A stretch of DNA of 64,000 bases from the NCBI GenBank assembly GCA_021162935.1, contig JAGGXR010000010.1:1-64000 (forward strand), given 5' to 3'. This DNA comes from Deltaproteobacteria bacterium (lineage in GTDB: Bacteria; Myxococcota_A; Polyangia; HGW-17; SLPX01). Below the pieces are notes generated by a model. The model made no database searches and was not told the origin of the DNA. It saw only the letters and a program-made list of their open reading frames with translations. Each line of letters begins with the position of its first letter. Positions within the stretch are counted from its first letter, which is position 1. The translations under genes and the position numbers were made by a program. This document shows positions 18,598-26,968 of the stretch, one piece after another.

Positions 18598-18623
18598 GAG
18601 TCAGGGATTGAAAGAGAACTGGC

Positions 18624-18654
18624 AGCCCGATCGATTTGATCGGGCTTTTTTTTT
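18624..18654 (+). terminator. Rho-independent terminator after the RRM gene
   Basis: Perfect 9-bp stem AGCCCGATC (18624-18632) / GATCGGGCT (18638-18646) with a 5-nt loop, followed by a run of nine T (18646-18654). It lies 27 bp past the RRM stop codon and is oriented for plus-strand transcripts. Confidence 0.93.
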
Positions 18655-18719
18655 CTTTGAGTGGCGACTGGGCCGGTAGGGACGACGAGCGTGAAATGAA
18701 TTGGGGGGAGAATTAAAAA

Positions 18720-19979
18720 TCAGTTGTGGCGGGCGGCGGCACCGAAGCGGCCGGTGATCGAAAGGCCGATGAGGTGCGCCATGGCGCTGTAGGTGCCTTC
18801 AGGGCCTTCTTGTCCCGTGGTGGCCTTGGACGGCAGGAAATAGACGAACATGTAGCCGATGTCCGCCTTGATCCACTTATAGGCGTAGCCCACCCCGGCT
18901 GTGGCTGCGATGCGGTTTGCGTCGGGAAGAGAGGGATCGAGTTTGTCCTTTGGGGCCGGATTTTGATCGAAGAGAAATCCGGCGCGGATATTGAGTCTGC
19001 CTGCCGTGGAGCGCAAGGGGGCTTTGTAGTCCAAACCAAGTCGGACGGTGACGGCGTCGTGCCAGTCACGGTGTTTCACCACGTCGTCCGCTTCACTGAA
19101 GTCGAGCTTGATTTCCTTGTATACGCTCCAGAAGGTGACATTGGCATCCAGGGTCAGGGTCCATGATGGATGTGGCCGGTACATGAAACCCACGGTCAGG
19201 ATGTCGGGCAGGTCGATGACCGCCTTGCCTCCCTGGTCGGGTAAGTCCCGATCGAATTCTTCATGTTCCGGATCGAAATCTGCCCGGCCATTTTTGAAGT
19301 TTAGCCTGGCGCGGCTGCGATAGGCAACGGACGCATGGAACAGGCCGGGGAGTACCTTCCACAGGATGCCGATGTTTCCGCCAGCGGTCCAGGTGTCTCC
19401 TCCGACCTCCACCGTTCCGCCCATGACTTCGGGCAGGCCGCTCTTCATGTCCACGGACCCGTAGATGATGTCGACACCCACGCCGATGCTCACGGTTTTG
19501 TATACCTTGAACGCCAGGGTCGGGTTGATGATGATGGTCTGGATGGATGTGTCCAGCGCGTACTCGCGACCTACCCAGTTCGCTGGCCACTTGGTGCCGA
19601 GACCGAACGGCGTGCAGACTCCGAGTCCGACGGCGAACCAGTCCAGGATGCGGCCGGTCACGAAGGCGGAAGGAAGGAAATAATTGCCCCGTTTGGCATC
19701 CCAACTCTGTCCGGCATTTTTGGGGTCGAAGTGATTGCTCGACGTGACGTAGAGGCCACCGGCCGATGCCTGCCACCCAGGCATGAAGCCGACGGCTCCC
19801 GGATTGAACCAGATTGCCGACGGCTCATCGATGCTGGCGGAGAAGGCGGATGCCTTTCCCATCCCTTCGGCGGAGACGTCGTAGACGAGGAAACCGGCGG
19901 CTTGGGCTCGCCCCGTCCAACTCAGGGTCGCGATGACGGCCAGAACGGGCATTGCGATTCGACGGATTGCGTTTTTCAT
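18720..19979 (-). CDS. OmpP1/FadL-family outer-membrane porin
   Basis: 419 aa with a cleavable signal (LAVIATLSWTGRAQA-A). The mature N-terminus AGFLVYDVSAEGMGKASAFSA...DEPSAIWFNPGAVGF is the classic FadL plug region, followed by alternating amphipathic strands of a 14-stranded barrel ending with an aromatic-poor but barrel-like ITGRFG strand. The family passes long-chain fatty acids or other hydrophobic compounds across the outer membrane. The gene follows the VolA-like lipoprotein gene at 20027-21409 by 47 bp on the same strand, so the two are probably an operon. In Vibrio, FadL is paired with the surface lipase VolA. Confidence 0.93.
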   Translation of the reverse strand: MKNAIRRIAMPVLAVIATLSWTGRAQAAGFLVYDVSAEGMGKASAFSASIDEPSAIWFNPGAVGFMPGWQASAGGLYVTSSNHFDPKNAGQSWDAKRGNYFLPSAFVTGRILDWFAVGLGVCTPFGLGTKWPANWVGREYALDTSIQTIIINPTLAFKVYKTVSIGVGVDIIYGSVDMKSGLPEVMGGTVEVGGDTWTAGGNIGILWKVLPGLFHASVAYRSRARLNFKNGRADFDPEHEEFDRDLPDQGGKAVIDLPDILTVGFMYRPHPSWTLTLDANVTFWSVYKEIKLDFSEADDVVKHRDWHDAVTVRLGLDYKAPLRSTAGRLNIRAGFLFDQNPAPKDKLDPSLPDANRIAATAGVGYAYKWIKADIGYMFVYFLPSKATTGQEGPEGTYSAMAHLIGLSITGRFGAAARHN

Positions 19980-20026
19980 GGTCTACCTGTTGCCTTTGTT
20001 GGTTGAGGCGCTGATTGCATTTCGGT

Positions 20027-21409
20027 TCAGTCTGACGTGGTCGGGTCCGGATACGTGAACGCATACAAGTACACGATGTCTTCTCGTTTGAGGCGGGTCA
20101 GTGCCTGGAACTGAGGATCGTCGAGGAGCGTCTTCATCTGGAGGCGCCCGACTTCGAGTTGTGCGGCATCGGCATCCGAGAATTCGGCCACGTTGCTGTG
20201 ACCGTCCGCGTCGATGAGCTCTCCACGAGCTCGGAGCATGACCGTGACTGGGCTGGGAACGAGGCTGTTGAAGTCAGGATCACGCATGCTTTTGGAAAAA
20301 ATGACACAGTAGAGATCGCCGTCTATCATGGGGCCTTCGGTGTGGATGCCGACGCCTTGGCCGTCGAGGTAGGTGGCATCGAAAGTCGGGACTCCACCGA
20401 CGTTGTCTCCGTTGGCGAGTTTGGTCAGGTTCAGGAGCACGACCGTACCGTCAGGATTGGCCATGGTAGAACGGGACACGGTCGCCGGATTGACGGGCCC
20501 CTTGACAGGAACCATGATGTCTTGGGAGGAGGACACCTGGGGCAGCATGCCCAGCGTTGGTTGGAGTTCGGCGACGGTGGCCGACTGGATGGGCACCGCC
20601 CAGAGCATGGCCACCTCGTCACGAGGCATTTCCCCGAGCAGGCTCACCGCATCGAAGGCCGGAGAAAGTTGTTGCCGGATGCCTTCGAGCTGCACGAGAT
20701 TGACTCTGGCCGACTGCTCGTCCATCTGCTGGCCGAGCAGTTTCAGGTATTTGCAGTCCGACGGGATTTCATCGGCGCTCTGAGTGTCGCATGTCAAGGA
20801 TTCTTCCTGCTTGAGCAGGTAAAAGGTGGAGGCGGTCACGATTCTGGTGCCGTCCGTGGTCTTGACGCCATCATCGTACCCTCGTACGGCGATGACGTAG
20901 GTGCTCCCGAGGTCCCACCCGTTCTTGGGCTCGATATTCAGGAGATTGTCTGTGGCGTCGAAGGTCAGATTGACATCCGTGGCGTCGACGATACCAGCCC
21001 TCGTGGAGTTCAGGATGAACAGATTTGAGGGCATCGTGAGCGTGGACATGTCCAGAGATGCACTGACCGGAGCGGTCGCAGCCATCACGGTGGGGAACCC
21101 GTCGAGTTGCTCCATAAACTGGTAGAACTCGCATTGGGCCTCGGGCATGACGTCCTGGTTCTCACAGTCGTCTGGGACCTCGATACCAGCCAGGGAAAGA
21201 TCGAGGAGTCCTGTGTCGGGGTTCACCAAGGATGCGACCGGTTGCGGCAGCCTGGGAGGTGTCGCCGTTGGGTCGAAATCCATCTGTTCCGGGATGGGGT
21301 CGCTTCCAATGTGGACGCAGCCGGCGACCTGGCTGGCCCCCCACATGGCGCAGACCGCCGCAACGGAAGAGACGATGAAAGAACGTGCGTGCCGTGTGTG
21401 TCGTGTCAT
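20027..21409 (-). CDS. Lipoprotein resembling the N-terminal domain of VolA-type bacterial lipases
   Basis: 460 aa starting at ATG 21409, giving a signal peptide with the lipobox VAGC (residues 28-31) and a surface-lipoprotein-like acidic start. The segment NPDTGLLDLSLAGI, CEFYQFMEQLDGFPTV, SASLDMSTLTMPSNLFIL, LLNIEPKNGWDLGSTYVIAVRGY is the pattern I recall for the Lipase_bact_N (virulence-lipase N-terminal) domain. That domain is usually followed by an alpha/beta hydrolase with a GHSxG motif; none is present here, the second half being more Ig-like beta sequence. It therefore looks like a non-catalytic member. It lies directly upstream of a FadL gene, which fits a role in delivering hydrophobic ligands to the porin. 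Assignment from memory of the family. Confidence 0.75.
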   Translation of the reverse strand: MTRHTRHARSFIVSSVAAVCAMWGASQVAGCVHIGSDPIPEQMDFDPTATPPRLPQPVASLVNPDTGLLDLSLAGIEVPDDCENQDVMPEAQCEFYQFMEQLDGFPTVMAATAPVSASLDMSTLTMPSNLFILNSTRAGIVDATDVNLTFDATDNLLNIEPKNGWDLGSTYVIAVRGYDDGVKTTDGTRIVTASTFYLLKQEESLTCDTQSADEIPSDCKYLKLLGQQMDEQSARVNLVQLEGIRQQLSPAFDAVSLLGEMPRDEVAMLWAVPIQSATVAELQPTLGMLPQVSSSQDIMVPVKGPVNPATVSRSTMANPDGTVVLLNLTKLANGDNVGGVPTFDATYLDGQGVGIHTEGPMIDGDLYCVIFSKSMRDPDFNSLVPSPVTVMLRARGELIDADGHSNVAEFSDADAAQLEVGRLQMKTLLDDPQFQALTRLKREDIVYLYAFTYPDPTTSD

Positions 21410-21727
21410 GCCATAAACCTGTTCCCGCAAAGCGAGTGCCCTCAGAGTGAATATCTCTAGAAGCGTACCCAATTTTTCTAATGTTCTACTTGGTTACGAT
21501 GCTATTCATTTACAGGACTCCTCGACGTAATGCAAGTTCTTTTGATTGCGGCTCCTTTTCCCTGATGCCTCCCAGGTCATGCGGCCAGACGTAGGGCTGG
21601 AAGTTGTCGCCGATTTGCAGATATGGCGATGCCATGCTTTTGCTGTAGTGCCTGTGTTGCCGTCTTCCCGTGAGTTGGGTGGGCCTGAAACTCTTTCCGC
21701 CGGTTGCTCGTGCTTGGGGCGTCAAGG

Positions 21728-21832
21728 TCATTCGACCAGCCGAAACGCCCAATCGGGGTGGGGGCAGGCCGCAAGCGCGAGCGCCAAGGGCGCAATCAGG
21801 CCGATCGGGTGGAACAAGCGTGTCGTTTTCAT
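21728..21832 (-). CDS. Possible 34-aa lipoprotein or start of a broken lipoprotein gene
   Basis: ATG at 21832 is preceded by AAGGGGAT at good distance and opens a 34-aa frame with a textbook lipoprotein signal: basic KTTR start, hydrophobic core GLIAPLALALA and lipobox LAAC at residue 23. Only 11 residues follow the cysteine before a stop. The size recalls entericidin-like microlipoproteins, but the sequence is otherwise different. Alternatively it is the head of a frameshifted gene: the neighbouring minus-strand frame (21510-21752) stays open for some 80 codons. Too short to judge by composition. Confidence 0.35.
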   Translation of the reverse strand: MKTTRLFHPIGLIAPLALALAACPHPDWAFRLVE

Positions 21833-21865
21833 CGCCTATCCCCTTGAGAAATTACCGGAGCCGCC

Positions 21866-22096
21866 ATGGCTCACAACAGTACGGTCGTCGTGTGTCGTCT
21901 ATTCGAGTATCCTGCTGCTTCGTATATCGCTCCGATTCGTGTGGTGCTTATCGCCGGATTCGGTCCCGATATCAAGGGGCATTTCAGAGCCGGTGCATTT
22001 CGTGGAATCGCATTGCCGGCTTGCGAAAATTCACTGCGGACGTACCTTCGGGCAGAGGTCACCGTGAAAGGTGACAGGAAAGGAGATGCGCCATGA
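21866..22096 (+). CDS. Hypothetical 76-aa ORF overlapping the DUF1684 start
   Basis: The only support is position: GGAG lies 6 nt before the ATG, and its stop overlaps the next gene as ATGA (22093-22096), the arrangement used by true operon partners in this window. The sequence (a hydrophobic stretch IAPIRVVLIAGFG near residue 24) does not recall a family and may be chance. Confidence 0.2.
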   Translation: MAHNSTVVVCRLFEYPAASYIAPIRVVLIAGFGPDIKGHFRAGAFRGIALPACENSLRTYLRAEVTVKGDRKGDAP

Positions 22097-22656
22097 TGAC
22101 ACCAGACCAGCAGGATCGATGGCGTTCGGAACTGGAGGAGTTTCGTCGCGAGAAAGACGGATTCCTCAGGCGGAGTCCCTCTTCTCCCATTCCTCGGGAG
22201 CATGGCAGTCGATTCAAGGGCCTTGCGTACTACCCGGCCGACATACGGTACTATTTCGAAGTCGAGCTTCATCGATTCGGCCGTCCGGAGTCGATCGAGA
22301 TTCAGGATACGGGCGGAAATTTGCGAAAGTTCCTGATCTGGGGCGAGTTCCGATTCGAGGTCGATGGTCGTGACTGCGTCCTGCATGCCTACAAGTCGAG
22401 TCCGCGAGAATCGAATTTCTTCGTGCCGTTTCGTGACACCACGAGCGGCAAGGAAACGTACGGGGCGGGTCGGTATATGGACTTATATGAAGAACGGGAT
22501 CGGACCAATTGGGGGTGGGTGCTCGATTTCAATCTGGCCTACAATCCTTACTGTGCCTACAGTCCGCATTACGTCTGTCCATTCGTGCCACCGGAAAACT
22601 GGCTCGATGTGGCGATACGGGCAGGGGAGAAGTCATATCCGTTGGCAGTTACGTAG
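22093..22656 (+). CDS. DUF1684 family protein
   Basis: 187 aa, full length for the compact form of the family. Recognised by the N-terminal helix (SELEEFRREKDGFLRR), then FKGLAYYPADIRYYFEVEL, FRFEVDG, FVPFRDTTSGKETYGAGRYMDL and the cysteine/tyrosine-rich LDFNLAYNPYCAYSPHYVCPFVPPENWL near the C-terminus, which is the most conserved block. The biochemical role of DUF1684 is not established. No signal peptide, so probably cytoplasmic. A strong AAGGAGAT precedes the double ATG at 22093. Confidence 0.9.
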   Translation: MMTPDQQDRWRSELEEFRREKDGFLRRSPSSPIPREHGSRFKGLAYYPADIRYYFEVELHRFGRPESIEIQDTGGNLRKFLIWGEFRFEVDGRDCVLHAYKSSPRESNFFVPFRDTTSGKETYGAGRYMDLYEERDRTNWGWVLDFNLAYNPYCAYSPHYVCPFVPPENWLDVAIRAGEKSYPLAVT

Positions 22657-23362
22657 CAGGCTCGATGGGGGAGGATTTGTACCAGTGGCTCGGGTGCAAG
22701 AGACGAGCCCAGGGCGATGGCTCGTCGGACACGAGATGGGCATCCGGCGTGGGCTCGCAGGACGTCGATTACCTGTTTGAGCGCCAATGTCCCGCGACTC
22801 GAAACGGCCGAAGACGACTGCGAACTGCTGACGGTCAAGCGGGTCTATGGCAACGATACAGAGCTATAGCTCGACTGTTGAAAATCGGATTGGCGCCCAC
22901 ACATCCAGCGGGTATGATACAAGTTCATCATCAGCGGCATGGATCACATCGGCATGCTTTGCAAAGCACGGCTGCCGCGATTAGTGTTCGACGATTTAGT
23001 GTGGTTTCGTCTCTCCCTACGCGACGGAGTGGTGTGCCTCACCCTGGATACGCGAGCCGAAACCGTTGCTGAATGCCACGAGAAATACGTGGTTGGATTC
23101 GAACCATGGGTCCCCAAGATTGTATGTTTCGATTTGTGCCATGGGGCGCTCGTTTCGGGACTATGTGTCGAGGCTGAAGGTCGAGGCTGAAGAATGATGT
23201 ACGGTGGTCCGGCCGGAGGCGAGGGCGTGATGGTCCGGTCCGATGTTTGATGGGTAACGAACGTCGTCCGGACATTGACGGTCACTTGCATGCAACATGA
23301 CACGAATTGACTCGAAGATTCACGGTGTTTTGATCGAATTCGTCCTGAGGTAGTGGCTGCTC
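22657..23362. other. Gene-poor stretch
   Basis: About 700 bases with no ORF I can support. A plus-strand ORF at 22939-23190 lacks a ribosome site and any family feature. TTGACT near 23308 is a possible -35 for the transporter gene but no good -10 is seen. Confidence 0.4.
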
Positions 23363-24394
23363 GTGGCATCTGCGGTCGGCGTCGTCGTGACGTCGGTCTA
23401 TGCGAGGCATTGGCCTTCCTATTCCTTTGCCGAATGGGAGTTGTTGTTCATCCTGTTTGCGTTGTTCGTTTCGGTCAATGGGCTGCGATCGAGTGGCGCT
23501 ATTTCGAAAATTTCGCAGCGGATCGATCGCGGGCGGGCGATTCCATTCAAGCTGGTCGTGACGACGTTTTTCTTTTCGATGTTGGTGACCAACGATGTGG
23601 CTCTTGTCGTAATGGTGCCTCTCACGCTGGCATTGAACCTGGATCGCAAGGATCTGTTGGTCATCGCGGAGGCATTGGCCGCAAACGCCGGTTCCGCACT
23701 CACCCCCTTTGGGAACCCTCAGAATCTGTTCATTTACTGGTTCTACGGGTTGGGGCTGGGGCCGTTCCTTGCGACCATCGTCCCGTTTGCGGCTGTTTTC
23801 CTCATCCTGTTGGTCGTGGCCTCATTGTTCATCAAGGCCAGGCCGGTGGCGGAGTGCCCGGGAGTGTCGCAGCAGGTCGGTCGTTTGGCCTATGTGTATG
23901 GCATCTTGATTATCCTCGTCCTCCTGACGGTGCTGCACGTTTTGCCCGTTGGAACAGTTTTGTTGGTGTTTCTCTTCGCCGTGATATTCGATAGACAGGC
24001 GCTCCGGGTCGATTACGCCCTCTTGTTCAGCTTCTTGTTCTTTTTCGGATTGGCCGACAATCTGCAGGTTGTGTTGGCTGCTCGGGTGACGCACTCCGAG
24101 CACGTTTTCCTGTTTTCGGCCCTCGCCAGTCAGGTGATGAGCAATGTTCCTGCGACGCTGCTTTTTGCCAAGTTTACGACGAACTGGCAGGCTCTGCTCT
24201 GGGGCGTCAATGTGGGCGGATTCGGGAGCCTGTTTGGATCGTTGGCGAATCTGATTGCCTACAAGATTTATGTGACCCATGAGGATGTCGAACATTCGGA
24301 GACGTTCGCCGCCAGGTTTACGGCGAAGTTTCTCATCGCCGGTTATCTGGCCTTCTTTATAGGCATTGGATTATATTTCGTCGTACGCCGCTAG
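23363..24394 (+). CDS. SLC13/ArsB-NhaD-type anion or ion transporter
   Basis: A 343-aa polytopic membrane protein with about ten hydrophobic segments. The most telling pieces are WELLFILFALFVSVNGLRSSG, the half-site TNDVALVVMVPLTLAL, SALTPFGNPQNLFIY (the SNT/NPxN-type binding loop of the superfamily) and MSNVPATLL in the second repeat, so two inverted repeats are present. The substrate (citrate, sulfate, arsenite, or Na+/H+) cannot be predicted. The start is GTG 23363; a stop codon four codons upstream excludes a longer form, so the protein is slightly short at its N-terminus compared with larger homologues. No regulator or partner is adjacent. Confidence 0.85.
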   Translation: MASAVGVVVTSVYARHWPSYSFAEWELLFILFALFVSVNGLRSSGAISKISQRIDRGRAIPFKLVVTTFFFSMLVTNDVALVVMVPLTLALNLDRKDLLVIAEALAANAGSALTPFGNPQNLFIYWFYGLGLGPFLATIVPFAAVFLILLVVASLFIKARPVAECPGVSQQVGRLAYVYGILIILVLLTVLHVLPVGTVLLVFLFAVIFDRQALRVDYALLFSFLFFFGLADNLQVVLAARVTHSEHVFLFSALASQVMSNVPATLLFAKFTTNWQALLWGVNVGGFGSLFGSLANLIAYKIYVTHEDVEHSETFAARFTAKFLIAGYLAFFIGIGLYFVVRR

Positions 24395-24575
24395 GTTGTT
24401 TGTCCGTCAATCACGCAAGTGGATAGGCCAGACGGTCTGGAAAATCAGCGTTCCAGGCGGATTTTCCATCCTCCAGGTAATGTGCGCGTCCGGCATGCGC
24501 GTCCGGATAAGCGAGGGAGGAAGAATCGCTCATGATTACGATCGCTTGCACAACAGGATCGACCTTTGGTGCTGA
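24395..24575. other. Intergenic sequence before the transposase remnant
   Basis: No coding signal. It probably includes decayed transposase sequence, as the fragment that follows lacks its own start. Confidence 0.3.
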
Positions 24576-24911
24576 ATCGGCGATCCTCGGCGGCATGACA
24601 ACGCAGCTCTTCCCGAGGACGTCTTGCAGCCGAACACGTTGACGTTCTTTGACATGGGGTACTTGGACTTGGAGCGGTTCGTGGACATGACACAGCGTGG
24701 AGCGTTCTTCGTGACACGCCTGAAGTCTACCCACAATCCAGTCATCCGCCGTGTTCATGAGGGTTCCGGCCAGCGTGTGAAGGCCCGCGGGATGCGTCTT
24801 GATGAGGCCCTTCGGGATAACGTCCTGGAGTTCCGTCGGGAGTGCGCAGAGGCATATGCCGCAAAAGCAACATTCCACCTCTCGACTCGAAACGTTGCTG
24901 TCAACTCATGA
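24576..24911 (+). pseudogene. IS4-family transposase remnant
   Basis: An open stretch of about 111 codons with no start of its own encodes a piece of a DDE transposase core: LPEDVLQPNTLTFFDMGYLDLERF with RGAFFVTRLKSTHNPVI matches the IS4-type block (DLGYF...YFxSRLK) around the second catalytic Asp. The N-terminal DNA-binding part, the first Asp and the C-terminal Glu region are missing, and I found no clear terminal inverted repeats. It is a dead fragment of an old insertion beside a gene-poor region. Confidence 0.75.
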
Positions 24912-25206
24912 CCGTGGACCTTTATTGCATTGTAGCTCCAACATTTGATTCAATGCAATCCGTAAATTACTCTTCAATCAGTAATCAGTTCTTTCTGTCC
25001 GCTAGCCGGCAAAGTTGCATGATGAAGTGAGACGTGGTTTCCTCATTCATGTCTTCATTTTCGTTTTTGGCCCGTTGTGTAGAGTAAGACCTTCGTGGGG
25101 CGCATGAGATGGAGACCGCGAGGGTTGGAGGGAATCGCATGCTCGGTCTGGATCGGCTGCTTGCATCTCGTGGTCGGTGGTGGCACCGCCAAGGGAGGTC
25201 GTGGTG
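24912..25206. other. Intergenic region before the histidine kinase
   Basis: A/T-richer stretch (24912-25080) then GC-rich sequence leading to the kinase ribosome site. No gene or clear promoter. Confidence 0.3.
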
Positions 25207-26952
25207 ATGGACTCGCACCGAGAGGAGCGACGAGGTAGCCCGACGGAGGAGACTCCCAAGCATCGTTTCGTCATCGGGTTGAGGGGGCGTCTGGTGGTCG
25301 GCCTGGCCCTGGTGGTGGTGGTTCTCGTGATTTCGGTGGGGTTGGTCGCCCTTTGGGCCATGGAGCAGCAACTCGTTGCCGAGCAGGTCAGGGAGGCGGG
25401 AACCCTTGCCGATTCGGCGGCGAGTCTGGTCGGTGCCGCGGTCCGACAGACTCCGCGGGGACTCGGTCATCCCAATGTCCAGCGTTTTCTCAAGGATGCA
25501 TTCGGACGTTTGGTTGCACAGCCGGGGGCGGTCGAGTTTGCCGTGATCGATCAAAGGGCACGGACCATTCAAGTGGGCGATGGCCGCGGCCTGTCGGGGA
25601 TAGGGGACGATTCCATGGTTCGCGTGATGCGAGGAGGAGGAGGAGGTCGGCTGTTGCAGCGATCCAGGTCGGCGGGACATTATCGTGGCAAGGGGGTGGA
25701 CTTTCTGATCTATCGCCGCGTGCCCGGCACGGGGCTCGTGCTTCGGCTTGTCTACGATCGGGGGCGAGCCGTGCGTGCATTGATGCACAAGGCACGCAGG
25801 TCGGTCCTGATCCTGGCGGTCGTCGATGCGTTTTTGGTGATTGTGCTGGCCGCATTGTTTCTGACCCGTTCGGTCATCGGTCCGTTGCGGCGTCTGGAGG
25901 CTGCCGCCAGACGGGTGGCTGCAGGTGATCTGCAGCAGGACGTTGCGCCCGAGGGGGAGGCTGAAATTCTGGCTTTGTCTCAGGCTTTTTCCGTGATGAC
26001 CAGTCGATTGCGGGACAACCGGAATATCATGCAGGACCAGATCGAGCGTCTCTCGCATCAGGCTGCGGAACTCGAGGCGAAACAGCGCGAATTGGATGCT
26101 TCGTACCAACAGCTCGTCCAGACCGAAAAGTTTGCGTCCGTGGGACGTCTGGCTGCCGGAATCGCCCATGAAGTGGGCAACCCATTGACCGCGTTGCAGG
26201 GATACGTGGAGATGCTCCGCGGTGGCGATCTGAATGCAAAGACGGAATCTGATTTCCTGAATCGGATGGATCGAGAATTGAAGCGCATGGATGCGATCAT
26301 CAGGGGGCTGCTCGACTACGCGAGGCGGGAGAAGGAAATGGTTCAACCGGTGGACATGCGGAAGGTGGTGCTCCAGGCCGGGGAACTGGTCAAGGTGCAG
26401 CGGCGGTTCGCCGACGTGGATATCGTGGTGCGGGTGGGCGAGGACCTTCGGGTTGCGGCGTCTCCGAATCGACTCGTCCAGGTTCTCGTGAATCTGTTCT
26501 TGAATGCAGCGGATGCCATGGAAGGGCACGGGACCATCGTGATCGAAGAGAAATCCGAGAGCGAGGGTGGAACGACACCTTCGAGGAACGTTTCGCTGCT
26601 TGTCCGGGATTCAGGGTCCGGGATCGCTCGTGACATTCGAGATCAGGTGTTCGATCCGTTTTTCACGACCAAGGACGTGGGGCACGGGACGGGCCTCGGA
26701 CTGTCCGTCAGCTTGGCCCTTGTGGAGGCCATGGGTGGACACCTGGAATTGGTGAACGAAGGATCGGCCATTGCGCAGGACCGGGCGTCAGGAGGAGCAC
26801 CGAACCAAGAGCGGTCGAAGACGATGGATGACGAGCAGGCCCAAGCGATTGTGACCAAGGGAACTGTTTTCCGCATTGTACTGAGACGCTGGGACGAGGA
26901 TCGGGACGAATCTGCATTGGGCGGCGAATTTACCTCACAGAGTCAGGATTGA
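25207..26952 (+). CDS. Membrane sensor histidine kinase (NtrB/HydH-like)
   Basis: 581 aa starting at ATG 25207 after GGGAGG. Order: TM1 (about 30-50), a periplasmic sensor region of about 150 residues, TM2 (about 203-222), HAMP (LTRSVIGPLRRLEAAARRVAAGDL), a coiled coil, HisKA with phospho-acceptor H321 in GIAHEVGNPLTALQGYVEML, and HATPase_c with NLFLNAADAME (N box), VRDSGSGI (G1), FDPFFTTK (F box) and GTGLGLSVS (G2). A 25-residue Glu/Arg/Ala insertion lies between G2 and the last strand, after LVNEGSA. No response regulator is next to it, so it is an orphan kinase here. The HEVGNPL variant is typical of NtrB/ZraS-like kinases of sigma-54 systems. Confidence 0.94.
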   Translation: MDSHREERRGSPTEETPKHRFVIGLRGRLVVGLALVVVVLVISVGLVALWAMEQQLVAEQVREAGTLADSAASLVGAAVRQTPRGLGHPNVQRFLKDAFGRLVAQPGAVEFAVIDQRARTIQVGDGRGLSGIGDDSMVRVMRGGGGGRLLQRSRSAGHYRGKGVDFLIYRRVPGTGLVLRLVYDRGRAVRALMHKARRSVLILAVVDAFLVIVLAALFLTRSVIGPLRRLEAAARRVAAGDLQQDVAPEGEAEILALSQAFSVMTSRLRDNRNIMQDQIERLSHQAAELEAKQRELDASYQQLVQTEKFASVGRLAAGIAHEVGNPLTALQGYVEMLRGGDLNAKTESDFLNRMDRELKRMDAIIRGLLDYARREKEMVQPVDMRKVVLQAGELVKVQRRFADVDIVVRVGEDLRVAASPNRLVQVLVNLFLNAADAMEGHGTIVIEEKSESEGGTTPSRNVSLLVRDSGSGIARDIRDQVFDPFFTTKDVGHGTGLGLSVSLALVEAMGGHLELVNEGSAIAQDRASGGAPNQERSKTMDDEQAQAIVTKGTVFRIVLRRWDEDRDESALGGEFTSQSQD

Positions 26953-26968
26953 CGCTGCAAGGATGACG

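Noticed and set aside
22939-23190. 83-aa plus-strand ORF in the gene-poor stretch
   Set aside because: No ribosome site, no recognisable sequence, and no conserved neighbour arrangement.
24411-24878. 155-aa minus-strand ORF opposite the transposase remnant
   Set aside because: Composition unlike a protein; the plus strand shows the IS4-type block instead.
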